Source of the DNA: Chiua virens
Taxonomy: Eukaryota; Basidiomycota; Agaricomycetes; Boletales; Boletaceae
Assembly: GCA_019787685.1 (NCBI GenBank)
Contig: JAHNUO010000036.1
Span: forward strand, 124,001 to 188,000
Direction: 5' to 3'
DNA length: 64,000 nucleotides
Shown here: in pieces, positions 22,311-32,936 of the stretch
How positions within the stretch are numbered: the stretch's first letter is position 1
Layout of the letters: every line of letters begins with the position of its first letter
Position numbers and translations under genes: made by a program
The notes under the pieces: model-generated
What the model was told of the DNA's origin: nothing
What the model saw: the letters and a program-made list of their open reading frames with translations, nothing else
Database searches by the model: none

Positions 22311-23500
22311 TGTTATGATTCTTTTCTTTCTCTCATTTGTACTACTTCACTATGCTCGATACTTCAGGTATCTCTCTACATTCATCCGTATCTTTTATAT
22401 TTTAAGCACTTACTTAAGCATCGGTTCAACCCGAACACTTACTCATTTACTTCTTGTCATCATTCATTGCCTTCACATCAAACCATTCCTTTTGACCAAT
22501 TGTCTTATTTCTGATCTTCATGGTCACCTGTTTATCCACTGATCTGTGTGTGTTCTCTTACATATATGTAAATAGCCTGTCAAGTTACTCCTGTACACTA
22601 GTCTTGTTCTCTGCAATCTAGCTGAGTATACTTGACTTCTCCTTGGACTTCCTAGAAGTCACGACTTGTATCTTGGTCCCAAGAGTATAGATTTTCAACT
22701 GGACAACTTAGGAAACCTCCTAAGTCACTTTCGTCTTGTTGGTAGCAATAACCACTGACCAACAATCCTCTTGAACTCTACAGTGCACTGAAGGTAATAT
22801 ATCCCGGCTGTAGTGCAATACTCAGGGGGATTGAAAGAATAGAAAAGAGGGTGAAGGAATGCGATTCCGTTCGACCCAGGGACAACACTGAGTTGGTGAA
22901 CGACAAATAATGGTTTTTGAGTAGTCCAAGATGAATCCGGGGCGAATCCGGATTAAAACGGATAGAAAGGTGGACACGGCAGTCCGATCCGGGTCGAGAA
23001 AATACGAGGAGAGCGAGAGAAAACGAACGTTGACTGAAAACGATGTGAGACAGATGCACACAGGCAAAAGCTACTGTATTTTTGTCAATACAGTGAATTT
23101 ATAGTCCTCGGGAATACCCTCAGACTCGTCCTAAGTAAGGATAATAATAAAAAGAAGGTTTTCGTACGGTATAAAGTTCGAGAGGCACCCGAACGTCCCT
23201 GCAAGGGCTGCGTGACATGGTCTAGCCAATGCTAAGTACGAATAAGGAGCATCAAAAATAACATAAAAGAGTCTGAGGCAAAACAAGTGCGGATACAGCA
23301 ATCCGGATGAGTTCGCACAAGCAGACAGATCAGGATCAGGATCGGGTGATGACAGGGTGCGGAAACATGCTATGCGAGCACAGGGAATACCTATTCCCTA
23401 CAGCGCCACGTATCAAGTGGTGGTTGTTTGAGTTATCGCAGCCACTTGTTACTTAGCGCTTTTGTGGCTATGATAGGTCCTACCTGGAACTATCATAACA
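22311..23500 (+). repeat. E1 3' LTR containing a nested LTR
   Basis: It starts TGTTATGATT right after the G-rich tract and ends CTATCATAACA. Without the 614-bp insertion at 22789-23402 it is close in length to the 5' LTR. Confidence 0.82.
22789..23402 (-). mobile_element. Solo LTR family D inside the E1 3' LTR
   Basis: Inverted orientation. It begins TGAAGGTAAT and ends CCCTACA, the inverse of 60471-61088, with which it is nearly identical along its length. The flanks GCAC (22785-22788) and GCGC (23403-23406) suggest a 4-bp duplication with one change. It occupies the same position and relative orientation in its host LTR as the copy in E3. Confidence 0.85.
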
Positions 23501-23502
23501 GT

Positions 23503-24425
23503 CTGAGTCTGACTTGATCAATCTCACCACTATCAATGAATGACTTCCATGTGACTTCCTGGAAAATCTTGACAGTGATGATGAGCTTGATGCATACCGG
23601 GCATGCCTGATCATTGTGGCTCTCACTCAAGGTCCCATTGTTCCGCAGGTTTTCCAGCTTGAAGCCTCACTTGCAATGCTACATGGACACGACTCTGTCA
23701 TTATCGCAGGTACCGGGAGCAGGAAGACACTCTGTCTATTGATACCACTGTTACTATGTCCAGACACAATACATATCAATCACTGTCTCACCACTGAAAT
23801 GGCTCCAAATGACTCAGGTAAGACCATAGAAAAATTACCAATGTACTTGCACCAATATTATAGCACTCTAGGTCCTCAAGAGTGAGTGATTTGGCATCAA
23901 AACAATTGCAATCAATGAGGATACAGCAGATGACAAGGAGCTTTGGAATGTGAGTCTTAGTATCCTATAAATGAGAGTGTGAGTTCCAAATTATTTCTGC
24001 CTTCAAACTGATGCATCTGATGCCCACACAGAACATAAGAAATGGCGTGCTCTACCATCTGATTGTCTCTCCTGAGCAACTTGGACATTACAAGGATCAT
24101 CTCCCTTGCCTTGCCTGCCTCCTTTGTGAAGACCAACCATTCATGCAAAAGATCAGTCATGCTCATGTTGATGAGGCTCACAACATTCATATGGCAGGTC
24201 TTTCCCACTATGGTGAAGATGCATTTTGACCAGCCTATGGAAAGCTTGGATCACTTCGGGTTTTCCTTACAAAAGGGACCCCAATCCAAGCCTTGTCTGC
24301 AACACTTCCCAACCACATCCTTTCCACTGTCAAGCAGCATCTTGCTATCCCATCCGATGCACTCAAACTGTGAGTTTTGACAAACTGCCCAAACATAATG
24401 TATGCAACTCTCCTGATCATTGGTA
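23503..24425 (+). pseudogene. RecQ-like DEAH-box helicase fragment
   Basis: Separate frames read in family order: 'PQVFQLEASLAMLHGHDSV', then Walker A GTGSRKT (normally GTGSGKT) near 23715, 'GIKTIAINEDTADDKELW' near 23890, 'LIVSPEQL' near 24060, 'HVDEAHN' near 24165, 'PIQALSATLPNHIL' near 24280 and 'PNIMYA' near 24390. These match the large basidiomycete family of RecQ-related ATP-dependent DNA helicases. The altered Walker A, several frameshifts and the missing C-terminal half show that it is dead. E1 borders it on the left and a MITE on the right. Confidence 0.75.
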
Positions 24426-24985
24426 GTGTTTAAAAGTCTGGTCCAGTCCGGTTTTCCACGGTCCAAATGAGGCAACCGGACCAGACCAAAATCGCAAAAA
24501 ACCAGTCCAGACAACTTTAACAACTTTTTTAGGACCGGTTCGGACAGGTGTTTTGCAAAGACTGGCTTAGTCATTAGTGTACCGAATTTAGATAAGATTC
24601 TTGCCTTTCTTGGCGTCTAATTTCCGTGGGAATCGGCCCTGAGATGACCGAGATATCATCATTTTCGCATCACATGTTATCTACAAGGGTTATTTGCTCA
24701 TCTGCAATAGAGATCACAATCAAGATGGGTATTTGCGCACGATTCATGCTTTGTAATCAGTGTATGTAATGTCGAATAGACCCCTGGTGTGCTGTGGGCC
24801 TAATAATTGTGAGAATCGGTTCATAAATAGCCATTTCCGGGTTGGATGTTATATTTAGGGGGTACAAACTTGATTTTGATTGTAGACATTCTAAATAATT
24901 ACCTAAAATACTGCAAAAAGTATGGAAAGTAGGCCTGAATGGGGGGCTTCAGGGCCAATACTGGTTTTCCAAAAAGACCAGTGGG
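24426..24985 (+). mobile_element. MITE family M, divergent subfamily II
   Basis: It begins GTGTTTAAAAGTC after TA, like the other family M copies, for about 140 bp. The remainder is a different core ('tcatcattttcgcatcacatg', 'gattttgattgtagacattc') shared in inverse orientation with 57965-58470. The 3' boundary is not clear. Confidence 0.55.
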
Positions 24986-26360
24986 AGGCAAGAGGAGTAG
25001 CTGGGATGTGTTGGGGCCATTTCAAGTCAATGTAAAGGTAGGAATGATGGCTAAATAGACATAATGGAGTGAATACAAAGCAAGAAATTGATCAACAGCA
25101 AAATGAATGTACCAGAGCAAAAATAAGATCTAGGGAGGGTCAAGGCGAGTGGGGTGACCAGGATGTGTTGGGGCATTTCAGGTTGGTGTAAAGGTAGGAA
25201 TAGCACCTAAATACACTCAATAGAGCAAGTACAAAGTGATGAATTGATCAGTGATGAAATGGACATACCAGAGTGAATTTGAGGTTGAAGGGGAGTTGAT
25301 AGTGTTTTGAAGTCTAGTCTAGGACTGCTCAAAAGACTGGAAACTGGACTGGACTGGACTGGTAGGCAACTGGACTGCAGTTGCAGTTGCATCCAGTTGC
25401 TGACCAGTCCAGTTGCCAGTTACCTTGATTTGAAAAAATAAAAGACAGGTCAAAGACAGGTCGCAACCGGTCCTTTAGTGGACTGGTCTTTAGCTCCTAT
25501 CCATGGGTACTTCCCACAATATCTTCAGAATTGTAGGTATTTTATTTGAATTTCTACAACAAAAACCGAGTTGAGATCCCCTCTGACTGACATGCCACCC
25601 GGAAATGGCCATATCGTTTGATCCTGTGAGCCAAATCTTATGATCCAAGGGTCAGTAGGTAGCCAGGGTTCCATAGCAGATTCTATTTCACCATGACTAA
25701 TCATGATTTCCACAGGATAGGTGTCAAAAGACTGGTTTTGCACAAAGCTGGTTGCAACTGGTTGCAACCAATCAAAAGACCATTTTGGACCAGTGTTTTT
25801 TTGTCCAGTTGCGGTTGCAAGGGTCCAGGACCTTTCTAGGACCAGTGTTGGTCCAGTTGGCTTATTTGGACTGTGGAAAACCAGACCAGACCAGACTTTA
25901 AAATACTAGGAATTGAGGCAAGTGGTGTGACTGGGATGTGTCACTGAGGGCCATTTTGGGTTGATGTAAAGTTGTGTACCTTGCAAGTGATGAAATGAAC
26001 AGCAATGAAACAGATGTACCAGAGAGAATTTGAGGTCCAAAGGGGGGTCAAGGCCAGTGGGGTAACTGGGATGTGTCAGGGCTGTTTCAGGGCTGTTTCA
26101 GGTCTATGTAAAGGCAGGAATGGCACTTAAATACACTCAATGAAGTGAGTATGGAGTGACGAACCTCTCAGCAGTGAAATGAACATACCAGAGTGAATCT
26201 GAGGTTGAAGGGGTCAAGGCGAGTGGGGTAACTGGGACATGTCAGGGCCATTTTGGGTCAATGTAAAGCAGGGAATGGTACCCAAATAGACTACATAGAG
26301 TAAGTACGAAGCAGTGAAACGACCAGTTGTGGAACAAACATACCAGAGTGTGCAACACTA
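24986..26360 (+). repeat. Degenerate tandem repeat, unit about 140-165 bp
   Basis: Five diverged units start near 24987, 25141, 25913, 26049 and 26216. They share 'gagtggggtaactggga', 'aatgtaaaggtaggaatgg', 'aaatacactcaatagag' and 'ataccagagtgaat'. A family M MITE (25302-25906) splits the array. A single related unit occurs far away at about 48980-49100. Confidence 0.7.
25302..25906 (-). mobile_element. MITE family M, copy 4 (complete, TA-flanked)
   Basis: 605 bp, GTGTTTTGAAGTC...GACTTTAAAATAC, flanked by TA at 25300-25301 and 25907-25908. Same orientation as copy 2. It inserted into the tandem repeat array. Confidence 0.82.
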
Positions 26361-27435
26361 CGAATACATCATGTTGATTGTAGTATATACCAAATATGGA
26401 CATTGATCAGAGGCACCAGGCAAGTCACATGGTTTCATTAAGCAAAAAAGAAAGGAGTGTATTGGTAAGCGACAGTTACAGATATACCCGACACAAGTGA
26501 AATAGCCAAAAATTATGTGGTAGGTGAAAAAAGTGTTGGATAGGTATCTTTCAGACCACTCTAACTTATTGATAAAACCTAGCTCATAATTTACATTGAC
26601 TCAGACAATCCACTAACTACTCAAACTTTACAAACCCAAAAAGAATAACTTTACAAGGCAATGACTTGGGTGAACAGTATGGTCAACATTTGAACAAGCA
26701 TGTGTATGCGCAAGTGTAGGGTACAGTTTCGCACAGGGCGTGGGAAAATGTTATGTAATCAACAATGTACTTCAATCAGTCGATATTTGAGGTTGTGAGC
26801 GTGGGAAATAATTATATAATCCTGCCAATACACAGACATCAACACTCAAACCAGGGTGGCTATGCTGAAACACTTCTTGATCCTGAACCACCACCTTCCT
26901 CATTTGGAGTGAAACCAAACAACAACAAACAAAGCCCAATAGCTGAAATGACTGTGAGTGCTGACTCTGCACAAGTACAGGGTACACTTATGCAGATCAA
27001 CTGTAGGAATCCATTAACCAAGGCATTGAAATGACAGTAAGTGCAGACTCTGTGCAAGTGTAGGGTACACTTATGCACATGAACTCTAGGAGTCAGAATC
27101 CACTGGTATGGTATGTATGTTTCATACATAGATCCAACAGACCACTTACACACACATGATCAGGACACTACACCCACAACCACCATGGTGAGTGTATAAG
27201 CCACAAACAACAAGGCATATTGCTGATGTGCATGTCGATCATAGCAAAGCACTTCCACTGCAGTCAATGTTGACATTGAGGTTGACACTACGGTAAGTCT
27301 GGGTCACATGTGTGTGCAAGTGTAGGGTACACTTATGCTGGCATGGATGCATACTCTAGGACGACAGCATCACTAAAGTAAGCATACTTGCCAACAACTC
27401 GGTATTTTGTATTCACTTTCTCTGCCTAGGAAACC
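26361..27435 (+). other. Probable 5' leader and micro-exons of gene A
   Basis: 26361-26690 shows nothing recognisable. From about 26700 onwards the palindrome family appears (26707, 26968, 27051, 27314). Three copies lie in intron-like segments with GTGAGT or GTAAGT starts and TAG ends, roughly 26953-27004, 27035-27092 and 27292-27366, separated by short AC-rich stretches. Two of these donor sites are near copies of each other ('tgaaatgact' and 'tgaaatgaca'). They may be non-coding or very small coding exons ahead of the ATG at 27436. The exact model is uncertain. Confidence 0.45.
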
Positions 27436-30400
27436 ATGACCCAGACTACCGAGACTGATCCTACTGCCACCACCACCACCACCAAGGTGAGTTCACATGA
27501 AGCTTGTGCGCAAGTGTAGGATACACTTATGCTGGCACACACTCACTTCTAGAAAATCCAAGTGAGTGTCATGTCATATGTGCATAGATACACAACTTAT
27601 AACACATATATGATCCAGCCGACCATCAAAAGCAAAGGGATGACCAATGTGTCAGGCAAAGATTTTGGCTATGGTGCGGATGGTGTGACGAGAGCACTTC
27701 AAGTGAGTATTGTTCAAGTCAAACGATTGGCATGGATGTTCATACAGACATGCAAACACAGAGTGCCCAAGAGCATGCGATGGAGGACGTGGAGGCAGAA
27801 GGATCTGAGGTAGGTGATCAGCATATGTATTCTTTAGACAGACATGATGGCTCAGACATCATTTCAGAATGACATTGAGGTTGTTGAACGACCGAAGGTG
27901 ATTGACTTTATGAATCATTGTGCCCAAGTGTATGCTATACTTATGCACACACACACACACACAGACCACCACCACAAAGGACAAAGGAAAGTCCAAAGAA
28001 GTTCCAATGGAGGTGGATGACTGGGAAGAAGAAGGGAGTGAGGTAGAAGACACTGCTAGCCTCAAGAAGTCAAAGGTGAGTCATATGTTTGCTGCACAAG
28101 TGTACCCTACACTTATGGACACACGGCACAGAACAAAGGAAAACAAAGTGAAAAGAGGACTCAGAAAGCAAGAAAACACAGCAAAAGCAAAGCTGATGTG
28201 AGCATGCTATGTAGTCATATATAAATGGCGACACTGACACATACCTATAAAAAAGACTGGGAAGAAAAAGGACTTGGAACAGATGATAGAACAGATCCAT
28301 CTAGACTTGAAAGATGCAACCCTGGGTTATGCTTTGATGACCTTCCTGGATGACAATGATCTGGGCCAGGGTCCAACAATGGTCAAGCAAACGATCAATC
28401 CTCGCAAGATCGACCTAAAGTATTGCAAGAACTTTAGTCGGTCGATCAAAAACAAAGGGCTGCAGAATAGAAAAGTAGAGAATGCGATCGTTGTAGGAGT
28501 CAAGAAAGGATGGTTGAAGACCAGCTCGTTGACAGGAATGCATGAAGGGATATACACGAACCAGGTTGAATGGAACAAGTCAAAATTTGGAGAGGAGGAC
28601 AACTCGGTTCTTTTCAATGGAAATCATAGGCTGAACTACATGACTACCGAGCATGCATCGCGTCATTTCCACCACAAATACCAACATGCTGCGAAGTGGC
28701 TAAGGAAGCCCTCGTTGACGACAGAGGAGCGAAAGAGATATGAGAAGATGTTGAAAGATATGAAAGAAAAGATTGACAAGGAGGGTGTGTGGTTGGTTCG
28801 ATTTATCAACATGGGTGAGTGGGCTGCACAAGTGTAGGGTACAGTTGGGCACAGGACAGAACTGACACACACACACTCACACAGACTCTATTGAAAAATG
28901 CGAAGACCCATTCATGCTAAATCATCATCTAGCCTCGAATGCACCACTTGCGAACCTTGAGGACACTGAGGATGTAAAAGTGTCACAGGTATTGCTAATG
29001 ATGGCTTCGATGCCACTTGAACAACGCCGAAAACATGCACAAAGCCTTTGTGCACAGCTAGGAGCGAGAGCTTCATTGTACAAACTGTTGAAAGATGAAG
29101 GCCTCTACACCTCAGCATTAAAGTTGCTTGGGTGGAAGCACTTTCATGGCACCAAGGCTGGTGCTGGATTGACGGCACGTCATCTACTCAGCTGGAATCC
29201 TGTGTTTGGTGGAGTAAGTCTAGGATTGTGATGTTAACAAGAACAGAAAAACTGATGACATTGATTACAGATGATGCAAAAATTTGCTGATCATATGGCA
29301 GACGTACTTCGATTCCTATCCTTGCCCATGGATCTTCGTTCTGTAGCGGCAGTGGCAGAGGAAGCCAAAGCACACAACATAGATCCAAAAGTGCTACAAA
29401 AGGAATATGCGAAAGTCATGTGTAAAGAGGCAGATGAGATGAGTATAGAGGCAATGGAGTGCGACTTTGTGGACAAGTGGTATTTGGACACATGGGCAGC
29501 AGACTTTGTGGCATTGTTGGCAACGCCCAGCGTGTTTGAAAAGTTTGGGTCAGACCACAATACGGACAAAGAGGAGTATGACACAGCGATGAAGACCTAC
29601 TGGTTTCGGGTCAAGTCCCATTGTGTCGAGATGGTCGAAAAGCCTCCATCAAACATAGATGAGGAGCAAAAGAAGATTGTCGACAGGATGGAAGCCAAAG
29701 TGACTTGGCTATGCACAGGCTACGTGTTGGACACGGCACCACAATGGACATGCACGTTGCCTTTGCCAAACAAGTACTTGTTGCCAGACATTCTAAAGTT
29801 GTACAAGAACGAGAAGATTAACCTGGAGACGGTAGTGATGGATGTACGTACCGATCAAACTTATGATTGTGAGTCATTGTCTAAAGTCTTGCAGCTGGTG
29901 ATTTCTGTAGAGCCTATGGCAAAAGTGGTGATAGAACAACGGGATGTGAAGACCACGAAAAAGGACTCGGAGGAAGTGTTGTCTCGTCCATGGACGAACT
30001 ATACATCCGCATTGTTTCATACGGTGAAATTGGATGACAAAGCAGTGAACAAGGTGAGGACATGTGCACAATGGTAGGGTACACTTGCGCACAGGCTGAC
30101 ACACATGGCTGGCTGGCAGCTCTGGTCCTTGTTGGTCAAGTATCGTCGAAGTCATCTACTTCCGATCTCACATTGGATCAAAGAGTTTGGACTGAAGTTG
30201 GGAGACAAGAAGCTACAGAAGAGCGAAGAAGCGAAACTGTTGGTGCCTCATGTCACCCAGCAGGTCAAAACATACAAAGAGAAGATGATGCATCACCGTA
30301 TGATAGAAAAAGTCAGCTATCGTCCCAAGCCAGAAGTGCCTGCAAAACTGAATGACGATCTCCACACCGAATACATGGAGCACTTCAGCCGGATGCTATA

Positions 30401-32336
30401 TGTGACATCACTGCCATGGGAAGAGAAGAATGCGATCAAGAAGGTGGAAACGTTAATCAAACACACTTGGCCGTTTGTTCTATGCATAGAACAGGAGCGT
30501 GAGCCAGTGCTTGCCACCAAAGAGGGTTGGGCACTCAGAGAGACACTGGGAAAGATTGTGGGTAGCAGTGCCTTCATCACAGGCCAGAACACGATGGTAT
30601 GGTGGGACAACATCACAGAACGTCCAGACAAACATACAGTAGCGAAACGCATCGATCACGGTTCGATAATTCTACAGGCAATTGATGGTGAGAGCCGAGG
30701 AAATCAAGTGGCTCGCATAGAACATATCGACGAGACCCGGAAGCGGAACACTCAGTCCGTACAGAAAGTTGTGGAACTAGTTCTAGTCAAACATTTGGGT
30801 CTGCTCAAAGAAGGCCTGATGTCAGACAAGATTGCAAAGCCCTTGCATGCACTTTGTGATGTGAGTGCTTGAGGTGTGCGCAAGGATAGGGTACACTTAC
30901 GCACATTGACACTCACAGGCAATGATGATTGAGAGCGAAAAGCATCTAGCACGCCTCGAAAATCCAAAGTTGAACACGAGCAAATTGGTATTCAACCTGG
31001 AGCGCATGGCTGAAATGAAGCTGGAATATATGCCTGAGAAGGCACTGCCCAAAACAGTCAGCATTGATGAGGAGATATCATTCTGGGAGCCGATCACAGA
31101 CGCAGAACAATTGAAGCCAATGACTCACATGAAGATGACAACATTCAAGGATGTGAAGTTGATGATAGAAGATGAGAATGATACCAAGGCACGGATGAAA
31201 GTAGCAGACAAGGTCATGAAGGAAAAAGACAAGGTTGTCATGTATGATCGGAAAACTCGACAAAAGATGCGTGAGCAGATGGAATGTGAGTGGCATATCA
31301 AAAGTCAACCATAGCATGGTTATGAATGGCATACCACCATGTAGCGGACTCTTCCAGTGACTCAGAAGCAGCAAACTTGGACTCTGACTCAAACTCAGTG
31401 GAAATGACAACACGGATGGTACGAAATGAGTTGAACAGAAAACACAAAGAAGTGGCTGCAAAGAGGGCAGCAGCCAAGAAGAGGAGATCTCCTGCCAAGA
31501 GTAAGCACAAACCCTCTCATCAATGCTCAAGCTAACTCATACATCCATTCATCCATTTGACAGATGACATGCGAGAGCCAGGTGAGCACAAGTGTACCCT
31601 ACACTTACGCACAAAGCTGACCACCACAATAGCCAAAGTGGTAGCAGATTCTTCTGACAATGAGACAGAGGAAAGGATGGATGTGGAAATGGCAGACGGA
31701 ACAGAAGAACAAGCTACCAGTAAGCATTGATCATCACAGCCATATATATGTGACCAACCGTCTTTAGTCAACAAAGGCAAGTCAAGTCAACCACTGGCAG
31801 GCTCATCAAAGCGTCCCATCTCTGAAGTAGAGCGGGACTTGGAAGAAGATGAGGAGAATGCATCACGTGCACAACGTTCACGATTGAACAAGCCTAAGGA
31901 CAATGCCACTGGCAGTGCCAGCGCAGCAGAGGAGGCCACTGGTGATGAGTATACTTGGATGAAGTTCAGGTCAAACTTTGAGATGAAAAGTTGGCCATCA
32001 GACATGAATGGGATTCCAATCATGTTGCGTATCCTGGAAGATGTCATAAACGTGGTTGAAGATGAAAAGGATCCTATGGCATTCGAAGAAACCATTAAGG
32101 AGGTTGGGAGTTGGGAGACAGAACCTCACTCAATAGATGTGTTGAGCATGATTGAGAGGCTGGCAGCATTGTATACCCTCGATGGGAAGTATATGGAAGC
32201 AGCAAATAACTGGACTAGAACACACCATGGAATGCGGGGTGTGGGCAATGACGATGAAGTGTATGGAAAGACACCAAAGCTCCTGATCATGATGGATGCA
32301 CAATTTGGTCCTTGCATTACTGGTAGTCATGATTGA
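27436..32336 (+). CDS. Gene A: large multi-exon nuclear-type protein with possible ParB-like domain
   Basis: My model has 16 exons (27436-27486, 27553-27561, 27619-27702, 27762-27809, 27868-27897, 27965-28075, 28132-28197, 28256-28814, 28885-29213, 29271-30053, 30120-30860, 30919-31285, 31345-31500, 31564-31581, 31633-31719, 31768-32336). Frame is kept across all 15 GT-AG junctions, giving about 1,335 aa. The N-terminus is Thr-rich, then acidic, then Lys-rich. Residues about 180-260 read 'INPRKIDL...' to 'NGNHRLNYM', recalling the ParB/sulfiredoxin fold (I-P-x, S-I-x-x-x-G-L, G-N-H-R). The middle is alpha-helical-looking and unrecognised. Near residue 980 lie Ser/Asp/Glu tracts and a basic 'KKRRSPAK' patch. 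There are no stops, unlike the surrounding TEs, so the gene is likely functional. Seven of the 15 introns carry the palindrome. The ParB-like call is an inference; the start could lie upstream. Confidence 0.72.
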
Positions 32337-32936
32337 CATGAAACGCTAGCATACTTGTAGTTGTATTTGAATTCTCATTGTCAATGTTATCATTGTATCA
32401 TATCAGCTCAGCTCAGCTCACCTCAACATAACTGTAGGGTACACTTGTGCACAATGCTGACTCAGCTGATTACATAATCATGCAAACAAGGACATATATA
32501 TCTGAGGCTAAATGTGGCTATGCTACCTATTGTCTCTTTATCTTGAACTACCACCTTCCTGATCAAGGTACAGTACAAACAAGTACAAACAAACCAAATA
32601 CTGTGAAAGCAAGGTATGTCTGATCTTGTGCACAAGTATAGGGTACACTTGTGCATTCTCTTCTCTTGTTTCCTCTCAGAATTCCAGAATCTCAGGCTCA
32701 ACAAGATCTAGTAAGCATATCTCATGGAAAGTCTTCTATGTAAACATCCTCATGCTTCAACCCATCAGCATATTCAGATTTACATCTACAAGTTCAATCT
32801 CGGTAAGAATATATCATTTGGCACAAGTGTAAGGTATACTTATTCAAGCTAAGACATTTGTGAGGACAGAGATGGATGAGAAAGCAAGCAATACATCATA
32901 ACATAGTAAACCAATCAATACTTATTATTCATATAG
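32337..32936 (+). other. Spacer and unresolved 5' exons of gene B
   Basis: This holds palindromes at 32431, 32627 and 32819. The segment 32510-32620 ('tgtggctatgct', 'cttgaactaccaccttcctga', AAC-rich run) parallels 26860-26950 upstream of gene A. Likely introns are 32614-32679 (GTATGT...CTCTCAG) and 32802-32936 (GTAAGA...ATATAG). The first coding exon of gene B is not clear. Confidence 0.45.

Larger units (their letters stand above)
10198..23500 (+). mobile_element. Chromovirus E1 (Ty3/gypsy with chromodomain), split by nested insertions
   Basis: E1 runs from its 5' LTR (10198-10750) through gag, protease, RT and the first part of integrase to 13513. It is then interrupted by E2 (13514-19594) and resumes at 19595 with the matching integrase codons ('TYHPQSDG'). 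Chromodomain, ORF3, a G-rich tract and the 3' LTR (22311-23500) follow. Solo LTRs sit in ORF3 (20699-21397) and in the 3' LTR (22789-23402). Compared with E2, E1 lacks about 0.2 kb after the protease and about 0.75 kb between RNase H and integrase. The bases flanking the two ends (ACAGA and GTCTG) do not match, so the ends may come from two insertions joined by recombination. Confidence 0.8.

Noticed and set aside
31078..31530. Minus-strand open frame of 150 codons across gene A
   Set aside because: It is the antisense of gene A exons, which keep frame across introns on the plus strand.
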